Source of the DNA: Hemibagrus wyckioides
Taxonomy: Eukaryota; Chordata; Actinopteri; Siluriformes; Bagridae
Length of the DNA stretch: 64,000 bases
Assembly: GCF_019097595.1 (NCBI RefSeq)
Contig: NC_080726.1
Coordinates: forward strand, 13,099,705-13,163,704
Direction of reading: 5' to 3'
Shown: in pieces, positions 47,501 to 60,654 of the stretch
How the letters are laid out: every line of letters begins with the position of its first letter
Position numbering within the stretch: the stretch's first letter is position 1
Notes under the pieces: generated by a model
What the model was told of the DNA's origin: nothing
The model's database searches: none
The model's input: only the letters and a program-made list of their open reading frames with translations
Made by a program: the position numbers and the translations under genes

Positions 47501-50500
47501 GTGTTTTGTGAAAGTGCTTGAAATTATGTTGTAGAATGAGAATTCTCTTTGCAACAGTGATTATAAGGATGAAGATGACGGCCATGTTCAGCAAACTGGT
47601 TAATATAATATTCTTTTGTCCATACCTTTAGATGCTGACCTAAAGACTGATGGCTTCTCAATTGAGTCTTGCAGGAGCATGGTGGCAGTAATGGATGTAT
47701 CCTTTCATAATCTAATAACATTTTCAGAATGTGAGCAAAGATTTCATTGTTCTTTTTAGTTAGAGTTTGCTTGTTTTGCTACAGCAGGTATGAATTTATT
47801 TTTATTGCCTTAACCCTCCTCACACAGAGTGACAGCTCTGGAAAGTTGGGCTTTACAGAATTCAAATACATGTGGAACAATATAAAGAGGTGGCAGGTAA
47901 GAGAGCTGTGTTACGTTTTTCCCTTTTAACCTGAATTCATCATTTCCAAGCAAGTGGGACATAAGTAGTCTTGACATAGCAGCTTAATATATACCTCTGC
48001 AGCTTTTTGTCTTTTAGTAAAAAAAAAAAAATTATAATAATAAAACATTTGAGTGATCATTCTTTGTGTCAATTCCCTTCAAAAACAATATCACCTAATT
48101 TGTATGATGGCCAGGTGGTGACTAGTAATGAGTTGTAATATTACTTGTAATATTAGTCGCAACAAAACAAAATTTTACCGTAACTTACAACATTTAACTC
48201 GGTGCTATGTGTGCACTATGTTTTGTCTTATCCGTCCATTAGTTTGAGATTATTGTTAGTGTGTTGTTTCCATAATAGGTGCTTGCATGTTTGTTGGATT
48301 TATGTGGAATAATCCTTTCAATGACGAGATGAAATGATTAGATTTTCGAAACGGATTTGAATAGTATCATGGTCATAGCACAGTCAACTCTTAAAAATAT
48401 ACACTATATTGCCAAAAGTATTCGCTCACCCATCCAAATAATCAGAATCAGGTGTTCCAATCACTTCCATGGCCACAGGTGTATAAAATCAAGCACCTAG
48501 GCATGCAGACTGTTTTTACAAACATTTGTGAAAGAATGGGTCGCTCTCAGGAGCTCAGTGAATTCCAGCGTGGAACTGTGATAGGACGCCACCTGTGCAA
48601 CAAATCCAGTCGTGAAATTTCCTCGCTCCTAAATATTCCACAGTCAACTGTCAGCTGTATTATAAGAACGTGGAAGTGTTTGGGAACGACAGCAACTCAG
48701 CCACGAAGTGGTAGGCCACGTAAACTGACGGAGCGGGGTCAGCGGATGCTGAGGCGCATAGTGCAAAGAGGTCGCCAACTTTCTGCAGAGTCAATCGCTA
48801 CAGACCTCCAAACTTCATGTGGCCTTCAGATTAGTTCAAGAACAGTGCGCAGAGAGCTTCATGGAATGGGTTTCCATGGCCGAGCAGCTGCATCCAAGCC
48901 ATACATCACCATGTGCAATGCAAAGCGTCGGATGCAGTGGTGTAAAGCACGCCGCCACTGGACTCTAGAGCAGTGGAGACGCGTTTTCTGGAGTGACGAA
49001 TCGCGCTTCTCCATCTGGCAATCTGATGGACGAGTCTGGGTTTGGCGGTTGCCAGGAGAACGGTACTTGTCTGACTGCATTGTGCCAAGTGTAAAGTTTG
49101 GTGGAGGGGGGATTATGGTGTGGGGTTGTTTTTCAGGAGCTGGGCTTGGCCCCTTAGTTCCAGTGAAAGGAACACTGAATGCTTCAGCATACCAAGACAT
49201 TTTGGACAATTCCATGCTCCCAACTTTGTGGGAACAGTTTGGAGCTGGCCCCTTCCTCTTCCAACATGACTGTGCACCAGTGCACAAAGCAAGGTCCATA
49301 AAGACATGGATGACAGAGTCTGGTGTGGATGAACTTGACTGGCCTGCACAGAGTCCTGACCTCAACCCGATAGAACACCTTTGGGATGAATTAGAGCGGA
49401 GACTGAGAGCCAGGCCTTCTCGTCCAACATCAGTGTGTGACCTCACAAATGCGCTTCTGGAAGAATGGTCAAAAATTCCCATAAACACACTCCTAAACCT
49501 TGTGGACAGCCTTCCCAGAAGAGTTGAAGCTGTTATAGCTGCAAAGGGTGGACCGACGTCATATTGAACCTTATGGATTAGAAATGGGATGTCACTTAAT
49601 TTCATATGCGAGTCAAGGCAGGTGAGCGAATACTTTTGGCAATATAGTGTATATATATATTCAATAGCTTCCTTCATGTTTGTAGTATATCTTAATAGTA
49701 TTTCTGGAATACAAATTACAAACAACAGTAACCAAAAGGATTAGATTTCAAGGCAGCAAAGGCATCATCAACAGCATTTGCAATGAGTTTGACTTCTTGG
49801 ATTCTTAAAGGTAATTGAGCTCCAAGAGATGAGTATTGTACATTAAATGCATAAAATGAATACATTGTGGAGAAATTTGGGTAATTAAGCAAACTCTAAA
49901 AGGATTGCTATATTTTTGTTGTTCTGTTTGTGTTATGTTGTTTAATGGGTGTGATGTAGTTTTGTAAGGCCCATTGTTCTGAGCAAAATTTTGTGGTATT
50001 GAGCACATGAAGCTTAACATATTTAATGCAGTTTACTCCTGCAGTCTTCCCACGACATCAGTGAAATGTTAGTCATACCTACCCAAATGGCCCTAGGCCT
50101 AGGATGGCTTTCTGCACCAGTGTGTTACTTGAATCTCTTTTCCCTTGCTGTTCACTTGCTAGATCAACTCACCCTGCTTTGTTACCTCACATTATATAAT
50201 TAAATTAATAAAAATATACTTTTTATTAATAAAATAATAATTAAATAAAAAAATTTAAAATAAAAAATATAAGAGAAATATTTATAATCTAATAAAAATA
50301 TAAGAGAGAAATAAATAAATATATACACCATTATATAAACTGTAAAATAGAATAAATAAATACAAATACTGTACAAATAATAGTGTTGAACTGTAGTATT
50401 GCACAAAAAGATTGTAAATTGGTGATCATTTTAACAGGTGATAATGGTAAAATTGTACATAATAGATAAAGGTGAAATTGTAATGTGCATGAAAGGTCTG

Positions 50501-52253
50501 TAATTACTATAGCACCCATTATTAATTATTGCAAATGAAATTGCACATGAAAATGTCCCAACACTTAAAGGGAGGAATTGTTCAGTTTAATTGCCACAGG
50601 GATGAAAGATTTCCTAAAGCGCTCAGTGTTACACTTGGAAGTGATCAGTCTCAGTCTCTGGCTGAATGTGCTCTTCTGATTAACCAGCACACTGTGTAGT
50701 GGATGAGAAGGGTTTCAAAAAGTTTTTGAAAATCTTTCATAGTGAAATAAACCGTGTTTTACTCGAAAGCTAAAATTTTTTATTACAAAATTCTTGACTG
50801 AAAAAAATGCATTTGTTTCATTCTCTTTTTTTGCATAAACATAAAAATGAATTAGCTTAATAACCATTATGGTTAGGAAAAAAGAAATTTCTTTTCTTGT
50901 CCAGTTGCTCAGCTGTTGATGTTGTAGCTCTCTTTATTGATTTTTACCCGCAGTGTTTTAAAGCAAGCTCATTATCTAGTCGCTGACTGAGAATAATCAT
51001 ACATGCATTTTGACATGGGGTTTTCATAGTCCTACAGCAGCTTTTACATTTGTTGTCTAAAGAAAATAGCTTAGTTCTCAATAATTTTAGACAAATATGT
51101 GGCCTATTTGTTGTCAAGTGTGTTTTTGGACAATTAAGTGTGTTTGGACAATGAAGTGTTGATTTGAATCAAAACAAATAATGAATTATTAATTGAAATG
51201 ATGAAATTTTAATGAAAGATTTCAATTAGTCTTCAGGCCACCCACTGCACTGAAATGACACTTTGTAAAATTATAAATGACATGGAAGTTAATGCTTGGA
51301 TATCTTCAGTTTTGAGTCTGATTGCAGGCTCTGACACAATCCACAACAAGATTTTGCTTTACTGGCATTACCACAAGACTTGAAGTTTTACTGATGCTTA
51401 CTCTACTGCACTTTATTAACCTTATTATACTAATTATGTTATGCCTTCTTCATTTATTAAATCATTTTTCAATTTTTGATGTTTCATTTTATGTAATGAT
51501 TATTTTCACTGTGAGTTTAAATCTGCAGTGTGGAATGTATTCCACCTATATACAATAATTCATATACCATTTAACATAATCCATATAGAATGTACCATAC
51601 ACATTTTATTATAGAAGTATAGAATGGCACTGAAATTTAACTTGGCTTTGTCTGGTACAGGCCATCTATAAGTCATATGATACAGATCGCTCTGGAACGA
51701 TTGGGCCCAGTGAGTTGCCTGCAGCTTTCAAAGCAGCAGGTTAGTGTGACCGTCAACAATAGTGAATTATCTGAAAATAAATTGTCTTTATACCTGCATT
51801 ATAGATTTATCCCAGCTTGCACCTAAACATGTGTTCTCTCATTTGCACTACTTCTCTTCTCCCAGGTTTTCCTCTATCTGATCATATCTTCCAGATGCTC
51901 ATTCGCAGATACAGTGATGAAAGCGGCAACATGGACTTTGACAATTATATTGGGTGCCTGGTGCGATTGGATGCAATGTGCCGTAAGTCAGTCTTCTTCC
52001 TTTGAATGACATTTAATCTGATTTTTATGGACATGACTTAATAAGAGACATTTATGTTCATATGCAGGTGCTTTTAAGACGCTTGACAAGAACAATTCAG
52101 GAACTGTCAGGGTCAACTTGAAGGAGGTATGAGTGCTATATATTATATCATGGCTATATATTTTTTATATATTTATATTTTATATGTTTATCTTACTTTA
52201 TCTTCTCCCCTGCTTTATTTTCCCAGTGGCTGCAGCTGACTATGTACTCTTAA
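44525..52253 (+). CDS. capns1: Calpain small subunit 1-type penta-EF-hand protein
   Basis: The calpain small regulatory subunit pairs with calpain catalytic subunits and stabilises these calcium-activated cysteine proteases. Coding exons: 44525-44571, 44689-44725, 44917-45012, 47079-47136, 47632-47696, 47828-47896, 51661-51739, 51866-51982, 52068-52126 and 52227-52253. Phases are consistent and give 217 residues ending WLQLTMYS, the conserved end of the family, which forms part of the fifth EF-hand. EF-hand loops are visible ([38 protein letters not shown]), as are [20 protein letters not shown] and [15 protein letters not shown]. The N-terminus ([20 protein letters not shown]) has no Gly-rich domain, which mammalian CAPNS1 (about 268 residues) carries. 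The start is the first ATG, in a good context (CACCATG). Introns 3 and 6 are swollen by Tc1-type insertions. Fish may have two copies; I cannot tell which this is. Confidence 0.93.
45973..46761. mobile_element. Foldback Tc1-derived element, copy 2 (complete)
   Basis: Both ends carry the same terminus in opposite orientation (ATATTGCCAATAGTTTTGGG on the left; CCCAAAACTTTTAGCAATAT on the right). The left arm (to about 46275) reads transposase on the plus strand: [18 protein letters not shown] and [15 protein letters not shown]. The rest (about 46320-46680) reads the same gene on the minus strand: [20 protein letters not shown] first, then the arm complement. The outer arms of about 280 bases can pair, giving a long hairpin. 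Stops and indels break all frames. It sits in capns1 intron 3. Confidence 0.85.
48402..49649 (+). mobile_element. Apparently intact Tc1-like DD34E transposon
   Basis: A 1,248-bp element flanked by TA at 48400-48401 and 49650-49651, the target duplication of Tc1/mariner. The terminal inverted repeats, 48402-48430 and 49621-49649, begin CACTATATTGCCAAAAGT and are identical over all 29 bases. Between them is one uninterrupted transposase gene (48536-49567). It lies in sense orientation inside capns1 intron 6. Identical ends together with an intact gene indicate a recent insertion. Confidence 0.95.
48536..49567 (+). CDS. Tc1-family transposase (DD34E)
   Basis: Cut-and-paste transposase of 343 residues, the usual length for the Tc1 family (about 340). 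The frame is open from 48452, but the ATG at 48536 starts the typical N-terminus ([17 protein letters not shown]). Two helix-turn-helix DNA-binding units follow ([20 protein letters not shown] near residues 30-50, and a second near 75-115), joined by a GRPRKL AT-hook-like linker. The catalytic triad is visible: Asp in FWSDESRF, Asp in [11 protein letters not shown] and Glu in [10 protein letters not shown], the last two separated by 34 residues. A Gly-rich box ([11 protein letters not shown]) lies between the first two. No stop or frameshift occurs, so it may be functional. Degraded relatives at 43238, 45973 and 63337 use the same gene segments. Confidence 0.95.
   Translation: MGRSQELSEFQRGTVIGRHLCNKSSREISSLLNIPQSTVSCIIRTWKCLGTTATQPRSGRPRKLTERGQRMLRRIVQRGRQLSAESIATDLQTSCGLQISSRTVRRELHGMGFHGRAAASKPYITMCNAKRRMQWCKARRHWTLEQWRRVFWSDESRFSIWQSDGRVWVWRLPGERYLSDCIVPSVKFGGGGIMVWGCFSGAGLGPLVPVKGTLNASAYQDILDNSMLPTLWEQFGAGPFLFQHDCAPVHKARSIKTWMTESGVDELDWPAQSPDLNPIEHLWDELERRLRARPSRPTSVCDLTNALLEEWSKIPINTLLNLVDSLPRRVEAVIAAKGGPTSY
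50575..50730. repeat. Dispersed repeat fragment
   Basis: The phrases GGATGAAAGATTTCCTAAAG, CTCTGGCTGAATGTGCTCTT and AACCAGCACACTGTGTAGTG match by recollection a repeat found throughout fish genomes. The preceding stretch, 50190-50520, is very A+T-rich low-complexity DNA. No intact frame. Confidence 0.4.
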
Positions 52254-52957
52254 AGAAAAATGAATCATCATTGTCTCACTTCAACAGTGAACCCATGACT
52301 ACAAGTTTTTTGGATTTTATTAATCATTATAGGTATACAGTCTCATTTTTTGTATCTTATAACTTGTATTAAACCCATAAAACTATATACTTTAAAAAAT
52401 GTGTAATCTTTGTACATCTCTTAACAAATCCAAAATAATTTCAACAATTTCAGATGCAATTATCTTGAAAATATCAAATGGCCAATTATCTCATAATATC
52501 TAAAGGTCAAAGCTAAAAGATCCAAATTGTTATGTCTAAGATAAAGACCTGGCCTAAAGAATCAGGAGGCTGATGCTTAAATGTCCACTTCAATCAGTTA
52601 TGTTCTTGTTCTTGTTTTTATGTTTCAAAAAATAAATAAGGTAACAAAGGTTGAGCACAAACTCTTGTGTGTAATTACAAGGAAATGCCACACAGTTTTA
52701 ATGAGGATCATGTAACGTCAACCCTGTCATATGCCTGCAGAGACCATTTGGTCATTTGATGGCCATGTTTTTCTACTAATTATGTTACTGATACCAAACC
52801 AAAGACTAGCATATGGATGTCCACCAAAGTTATATTTTAACTTCTTGTGTGGTGCCTTCCCAGTCATGTCTGTTGGTATATCAGAGCACTATATGGTCAA
52901 GAATAGTGACCATCATGTCCATATGTGCTTTTGAAACATCCTGTCCTACAGTATACA

Positions 52958-53463
52958 TACACCAATCAGGCATAACATTATGAACACTGATAGGTGAAGT
53001 GAATAATACTGATTATCTCCTCATCATGGCACCTGTTAGAGGGTGGGATATGTTAGGCAGCAAGTGAACATTTTGTCCTCAAAGTTGATGTGTTAAATGG
53101 GCAAGCGTAAGGATTTGAGGGCCAAACTGTGATGGCTAGACGACTGGATCAAAGCATCTCCAAAACTGCAGCTTTTGTGTGGTGTTCCTGGTCTGCAGTA
53201 CCTATCAAAAGTGGTCCATTAGAGGTGAACCGGCAGCAGGGTCATGGGCGGCCAAGGCTCATTGATGCCTGTGGGGAGCGAAGGCTGGCCCGTGTGATCC
53301 AATCCAACAGATGAGCTACTGTTGCTCAAAGTGCTGAAGAAGTTAATGCTGGTTCTGATAGAAAGGTGTCAGGACACACAATGCATGACGGGTCAGGGGT
53401 GTATTGGCAGCAGAATATTTGAATATTAGGCAGGTGGTCCTAATGTTATGCCTGGTCTGCGTA
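52958..53463 (+). mobile_element. Tc1-like MITE, copy B
   Basis: Same family as copies A, C and D, in plus orientation. The ends are TACACCAATCAGGCATAAC and the near-complement at about 53440-53463. It keeps [33 protein letters not shown] and, after a stop, [20 protein letters not shown], then jumps to the right end. The catalytic domain is deleted. It lies between capns1 and snap23. Confidence 0.85.
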
Positions 53464-53816
53464 TACTATACTATAATGTGCTTTAGACTTTGTGGGAACA
53501 GTTTGAGGAAGAACCACGAATCGGTTAAAATCCAATTTCCTTTTTTGTTTGTGTGTTTGTTGGTTGATTGCTTGGTTTTAGCCAAGAAATAATGTGGGAA
53601 ATAAATATTACTGTCTCTATAGTTACGGGATTCTTAGACGTGCCCAAAACACAGTGCTATAGCGCCACCATCAGCCCATCATGCTTTCCTGAATAATGGA
53701 AAGCAGCACTACTTATTGACTATATCTCTAGACCTTTGGTTTGGCTGGTAGGATGCATATCATAGAAGAAATCGATGGAAGAAAGAGATCTAGAGCTTAG
53801 TGCTTGAACCGCGAAT

Positions 53817-53892
<76 letters not shown>
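53817..53892. repeat. Compound (TA)n(TG)n(TA)n microsatellite
   Basis: TA units, then about ten TG units, then a further TA run of about 45 bases. Likely length-variable and able to extrude cruciform structures. Confidence 0.95.
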
Positions 53893-53894
<2 letters not shown>

Positions 53895-54159
53895 GAAATT
53901 ATCTAATTGAAAAAACATAAAGCAATATGAACACTCCCAAAATAGAGATTAGTGCAATGTTTGCTAGTAGACAACTACACACTTTATTAGGTTTCAGAAA
54001 TGTAGGCTGTGTGAAAATCCTAATCATGAAACAAATCATTTCCAAACTTATTTTGCTTTTTGAATATTATATATAAATACACACTATAAACTCTAAAACC
54101 TACCATTTGCCTCCTATGAGGGCTACATCTGAGCATTTATACAATAGGGTGAATATATT

Positions 54160-54514
54160 ATGTATGCACGTACAGTTCAGCTCCAGACTCGTGTTCAAGA
54201 CACAGCACGCTCACGGCTATTTCCCTTCCTGCAGAAGAAGAAGCAGTCAAACCCACACGAGCCTGAAACTGACACTTCATTAGCCAATGATTGTGGTAGC
54301 GGATGAAAACAACAGCCAATAGTAGAATGGCCCGACAAGAGGGCGGGGCTCAGATTTACCTGAGATGCAGAAAACCGGCTGCTGATGAGCCGCAGATATT
54401 AAAATCAGATCACTGAGCAAACACAGGTGTTGTAGGCGCTTGGCAGAACAGCTGTTTTGTACTGTGAGTAAACTGTGGAAGTGAAAGAGGACAATCTTTG
54501 CGTTTCCCACAGAG
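54160..54514 (+). promoter_or_regulatory. snap23: Probable snap23 promoter and noncoding first exon
   Basis: A locally G+C- and CG-richer stretch ending in a strong donor GAG|GTAAGA at 54514/54515. SNAP23 genes have a noncoding first exon, and the first coding exon here starts after an acceptor at 58680, so splicing over about 4.2 kb is plausible. A GC-box-like GGGCGGGGC lies at about 54341-54349. No transcript evidence is available. Confidence 0.5.
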
Positions 54515-55181
54515 GTAAGACTTTGATTTTTTTTTCCATAAAACTTGTAGATTCAGAATAGTTTTAATTCTAGTGTATAGCTAGACGTATGAGCGACAAA
54601 TAGGATATTGAGCCGCAGATGGTCGTGTGAGTTCGTTCTCTTTGACTTTTTTTCCTCTTAACTCTTTAAAAACATCGTGATCATTCCCAGTTGTCATGGC
54701 TGATCCTCCATCATGGACTAATGAAGACTGTGTCTACTTCATTGTGAACTTTTCCTAAATGTCTGTTCACGTCATCATCGTTAGTTACTGAAAGCATTTG
54801 GTCAAACGTCTAACGGACATTAAATCCCTCCGTTAACCGCATTAAGGTCGTGTGCAAGCCAGTCTTAAAAATAATATAGCGAGATATTATGCCCTGGAGT
54901 ATGCTGAACACTCGCAGGAATATCGCCTTGCCCTTTTCAGCTGGGTATTTGTGGGACTTGATGCATGAGATGATGCTTCCTGGGTGAAGGGTGTGTACTA
55001 TAACACGAGTCTTAATGAGCCACAGTGCTATTGCTAATGGATACAAATTAGAAGAAAACATTGTTAGACTATGTGCATGAGGGCGAAGATTGATCTAACC
55101 ACACTTTTTCAGATTGGTTTCTGTTTTGTGTCCGAACCCTGAATCTGTGTGTAGGAGATGCAACCTAAAATTGAGAGCTAA

Positions 55182-55721
55182 TACACTTGATCAGGCATAA
55201 CATTATGAGCACCTGCCTAATAAAAATTGTTGGTCCTGTTTTGCTGCCAAAACAGCCCTGACCCGTCATGCACTGTGTATTCTGACACCTTTCTATCAGA
55301 ACCAGCATTAACTTCGTCAGCAATTTGAGCAACAGTTGTTTGTCTGTAGGCCAGCCTTCGCTCTCCACGTGCACCAATGACCCTTGGCCACTGATGACCC
55401 TGTCGCCGGTTCACCACTGTGCCTTCCTTGGACCACTTTTGATAGATACTGACCACTGCAGACCGGGAACACCCCGCAAGAGCTGCAGTTTTGGAGATGC
55501 TCTGATCCAGTCGTCTAGCCATCACAATTTGGTCCTTTGTCAAACTCGCTCAAATCCTTACGCTTGCCCATTTTTCCTGCTTCTAACACATCAACTTTGA
55601 GGACCAAATGTTCACTTGCTGCCTAATATATCCCACCCACTAACAGGTGCCATGATGATGAGATAATCAGTGTTATTCACTTCACCTGTCAGTGCTCATA
55701 ATGTTATGCCTGATCAGTGTA
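55182..55721 (-). mobile_element. Tc1-like MITE, copy C (best preserved)
   Basis: TA-bordered, with ends TACACTTGATCAGGCATAAC and TTATGCCTGATCAGTGTA. The minus strand carries the longest surviving N-terminal transposase piece of this family: [40 protein letters not shown] and [20 protein letters not shown]. The catalytic half is missing. It lies in the presumed snap23 intron 1. Confidence 0.88.
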
Positions 55722-56744
55722 TATTACCCACTGAACATTTTTACATTTTGTAGTATTACAAGTTGGAAATAGAATTATTGAATAGATATGAATAGATATG
55801 AATATGATATTATATGATGTGATAATTGGGATTATCTGTCTTGAATTGGTTAAATAACCCAAACCCTTTATTTATGTATGTATGTTTTTTTGTTTTGTTT
55901 TTTACAAAAATTTTTGTAAATGAAAAGCATGAAATTTGTGCTTTATTAATATGCAGCACCCCATTGCTTTAAAACTTCTAAATTAGTTCTGGTGCATCCA
56001 GCTGGGATGAGCTGAAATCACATAATTAGTTGAATGTCAACCTGTGTGCAATTAAAGTGTCACTTGATCTTAAAAAACATACATCTATTCATAGAAGGCT
56101 CCAGATTTTGTTCAAGAACGTACCTTAACAAACAGCATCATGGGTAATGAGCTATCAAAACTGAAGCAATGTCCAGGTCTTCTGGAAACCCAAACATTTC
56201 CTAGAGCACTATTAAAACTTTAATAAAAAATGAAATGAATATGGCACATATTCAGATTATTGACTAAGTGAGCAGACATTAGTCAGAAACGCAACCAAGA
56301 CATCAAGTGTTAACTCTAAGCATTATGCTATGACCATTATGCTTTACTGTAAAAATTGTTTTCTATATGAGGCAAAATCAGGATAGAATTTGCTGTTGTC
56401 TGCCTTTTATCTAATCCTTATGTTTGTGAACTGACATAAGGGGTCTCACTACCTACACAATTAAGTAGTTTGGCAATATACAACTGATATAAGTTATAAG
56501 GTAAGGCGTGAGTGATACAGACATAAGCAGGGGATTAGCAGTTTATGAAACGCTCAACCAGCCTATCAATCATCCCATGGTTAAATTCACAGAGATTGTG
56601 TGCATGTATGTAGACTAAATATCAGGCACATTAGTGTTTCTGGGGTTTCTCCTCCTCTGCCTATCAGTGACAATGTAAATACATATACAATTCATTTATT
56701 TGAACATTATTTATTCCACATCATTTATTCAAGTAACAGCTTTA

Positions 56745-57195
56745 TTCAGGTCAGGGCTTCAGTGGATCCAGACCTTATCCCAGGAACTGGGTACAAGGCA
56801 AGAATACACACTGAGTGGTATGCCAGTCCACTGCATGGCACCATTCACAAACTCATTCACACCCAGGGGCAATTTATGCTGTGTTCAACACGAGATTGCA
56901 ACTTGGGGTAGCATTATGTACAGCATATACTTACAAACATATAAGTATTTGATTTAGATCAATTAATATACACACATATTCAAATATACATCACTCACCA
57001 CAGTTAGTTGGCTAGCCTGTTGCTAAAAAAGGATGAACGAAACCAATCCACCTACTGATGTGCTTGGCTGTAGGTGGAAATCCATGCAGAAAGAGGAGGA
57101 AGGAAAACCTAGCACAGACAATAACCTGAGATTAGGATTGAACCTAGGACATTAGAACTGTGAGTCAGCTACTCTACCACTGTTCCTCATACACA
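56745..57195 (-). mobile_element. SINE-like repeat, antisense and decayed
   Basis: On the minus strand the region begins with a Pol III-like pair, GTGGTAGAGTAGCTGACTC and a B box GGTTCAATCCT (about 57133-57143). It continues into the body typical of fish tRNA-type SINEs, here seen in complement as CACTGAGTGGTATGCCAGTC and CACACCCAGGGGCAATTTAT. An internal insertion or drift around 56900-57000 separates the two halves. Confidence 0.55.
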
Positions 57196-58693
57196 AAAAT
57201 TCTCAACACTTATGACGTATGAATCAAAATTTCTACAGATTTTTAACAAACCTCTCAGAGCCCTGCAGAACATATGACCATAATATGGAACAGACACATT
57301 CATAGGCAGTTTTAAAATGTGTGTATTATTTGTATTAACACAGTATGTTACTGAGGAAAGTCATTTACTATAATATGCATGCTTTATATAATATATACCA
57401 TATTTGAAATAAGTATTAAATGAAATTTATTAAGAATTCCCTTCAATCAAACTTGAAGACCAGGTTAAAGCATGCTTTTGTGGTCTTTGGGGTTTTTTAA
57501 TCAAAGGCAGGGATTTGCCCTGAACATTTGGTTACAGTACAGCAAGACCTTGGAATTGTAGACTTCTGTTAGATCAGTTCCATTATTTTAAGATAGTGAG
57601 CCCTAAAATTTTGGACCTCAATGAGATCAAAGCAGACCCTCCTTCTCAATTTTATATTTTCAATCATTTTAAGCAGTATTTTGTAGCAAACATTGTTACA
57701 GACAGTACAGTCAGTGGTATGTATATATTTATAAAGCATACTTATAAAGTATTTATAACTAACTCATTTATGGCTTAGTTGGATCCACACTTCATTTGAA
57801 TGAAACAATGAATATGAGGCAAAACTGCAGCTTAAAGTATTTAAGTAGATCACTGGTGGGTGAAACCTATAGAAACAACCCTTTTAATTACAAAGTCAGC
57901 CGCCTTGCATGTTGCCTTGGTAAAAGCATAGTCTGTAATTATGAAGTAATTATACCTACATTCAGAAACAGCATCTCCAGCTCTTTTGTTTGTGCTTGCT
58001 TATGTAATGCTTCCTGGTCTGTATATTCTAAACTGACTGCTTTTATTTTAAACCAAATGTCCTGGAGGTACACATCTTCATGTGATGGTCTTCTGCCCAA
58101 TGAGCTCATCAGGTATTATCATGGCAATTTGGTCATAGCTTTCCTTATAACATAAAGGAAATCATTTTCATTGCATTCTGCTTTCGTCAAATAGTTAATT
58201 GATTTCCGTGTTTACATCTTAAGTAAAAACGACAACCTAGCAATTTGTTGCTCTAAATAACCTTACTCAAACGTGTATCCTTATGCAACAAATGGAGCAG
58301 AGCCTTTATTTAGCAAATTCTCTCTTGACTTCCATTTGTTTCCTTTGTTTGGCTATTTAAATGCACTCTTTCAACAACAATTTGTTTTAAGTTTATTAAA
58401 GGTTGTCACCATCCTTGATGCTTTCGTGTTTCTTCGACTTCATTGTTTACCCAGCAATTAATAAATGACAACTGCAGTGGGAGGCAGAGTCTGGCTGTTT
58501 GCAATAGAGTCCCTGCAGTAGGTTTAGACCTGCTGGTGACTTATTTACTTAAGCATTGAGGTTATCAAGTGTTCTGTGCTCTCATCCTTTATAACAGGCC
58601 GATTACACCTTCCAGTCTGAGCCACTTTGAAGGCCCCTCTAAGAATAACTGTGCTTCCCTTGTGTTTACTTTCACTGTAGCACGACGCCTAAG

Positions 58694-60587
58694 ATGGCTG
58701 CCGAGTGCCCCCTGAGATCTGAGGTGACGGAGCTTCACAGGAGGGTCAATCAGGTGACAGATGAGGTAATGCCAGCAGGAATAGGGAAACTTTTACTGTA
58801 ATAGTGTTGACAAATTGATTAAAGAAGGGAATTGTTTAGAGTGTATTCACGTCATGGGAAAGATGAAGCATGTCTTTGACATCACCAGTGAGATAAACTT
58901 ACCATAGTGAAATATTTATGTGTCAGTATATGTTTGATTAATTAGTGTATGTTAGACTAGTCTAGCGGAAATGACATCCCCTCTAATGCTCCATTAAGTA
59001 AAGGTTATTGACCGTCTGATCTATTCACAGTCTGATCTATCACTGCTCAGCAGGGAAAATGACAGACCCTGTCATGAACTGCACCAACCAGTGTGCCTGG
59101 TTTCAGTGAAATTAATAACACCATTGCGACTCACTATTGATTTTACATTGTTAGTTTTCCCTATGAAGTTTACTCGATTTCTCTCTTCTCTCCTGTGTCT
59201 GTTAGTCCCTGGAAGTCACCAGAAACATGAAGCTTCTGCTAGAGGAGGTGAGGGACTAATTTATAATCTTTCACAATGTATCTATCTACTGTAGTCTCCA
59301 TGATAGTCCATTTCTAACTGAGAACGTGTGTTTTTGTCCACATCATCACAAAGCTTTTTCTGAGCAAAAACAAAGCATACTTTCACATTCTATATTAAAG
59401 TGAAGAGAAAGTGAAGGTTATGTAAAATAGCATTCCCCTTCAGTGTGTAATCAAGGTTTATTATCATGCCTCTGAAATGCCATTTTATGTATTGAGACAC
59501 GTTGTTATAATAGAATTGAATGGGCAATGGCTCATGGGCTTTGTTTCCTGTAAAATAGCTCATTTGTACAGGCTGTTTGGACCAAACACCATGCACCTGT
59601 GATGTCTATATAAAGGCACACACATTATTATAACCAGGAACAAAACAACATTATATTAAATCATACTGCATGCTTAATATCCCTGTCAGGTTTTACTAAC
59701 GATTAATAGCATTCTATTAATGTCAGAAAATACATTGTATATTTTAATGTTGCATCGTGTTGATTTCTATTTTCAACAGAGTAAAGATGCAGGGATCAGG
59801 ACACTGGTCATGCTAGACGAACAAGGAGGTAATGAAATAACGATTCATTCTGTTCAACATGTCTTCACAAACATACTTTCCTAAGTTTATCAGTTGTGAG
59901 GATTTAGATAATCATTCAAAAATTCAGCGTGTCGTAGAAGTAACAGGGCATTGTAAAGTGATTTCAATTAGAACTTGACTTAATTTCAGATCATTATTTT
60001 GATTGTAGACTTTGTAAATGGCTATACAGTCACCTCCAAGACTATTGACTATTTGAAGTTAATATATTGTTAGAAAATAAAAAGCTTTGATAAAAAAGTA
60101 TATTTTTATATCAAACCACATATCACAATCTCTACATACTGTAACTGTGTGAAATGTATAGTGTGTATTGAATAGTGATTGACATCCCTCCCATTTAAAT
60201 GATATGTCTCTTTCATAATTACAAGCAAATCTCTGTATTCCAGAGCAACTGGAGCGGATCGAAGAGGGACTGGACCAGATAAATCAGGATATGAGAGAAG
60301 CTGAGAAAAATCTCACAGACCTTGGCAAATGTTGTGGCCTGTGCTCATGTGATAAGTATGTGCAGACGGGAAAGCGATTGTACTTAGTTGCATATCTGTG
60401 CAACTCATATTTAGTCAGGAATATTTTATCCCCCTTGTCTCTGTTAGGAAGATTCTCCCCCACCAGGAACTTATTGATGAGTCATGTCCAATAGGTTCAG
60501 CCTATTTTAGTCATTACTGATGTTTAATTAATGAATCATTTTGTTGATTTCTTGTAACAGTAAGTGCAAATATAAAACAGTAAGAGA

Positions 60588-60654
<67 letters not shown>

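Noticed and set aside
48452..48535. Upstream extension of the transposase frame
   Set aside because: The extra 28 residues lie in the leader after the inverted repeat; family members start at the equivalent of [10 protein letters not shown].
48859..49725. Long open frame (288 codons) on the minus strand
   Set aside because: It is the antisense shadow of the intact transposase; it has no family resemblance and its length follows from the constrained sense frame.
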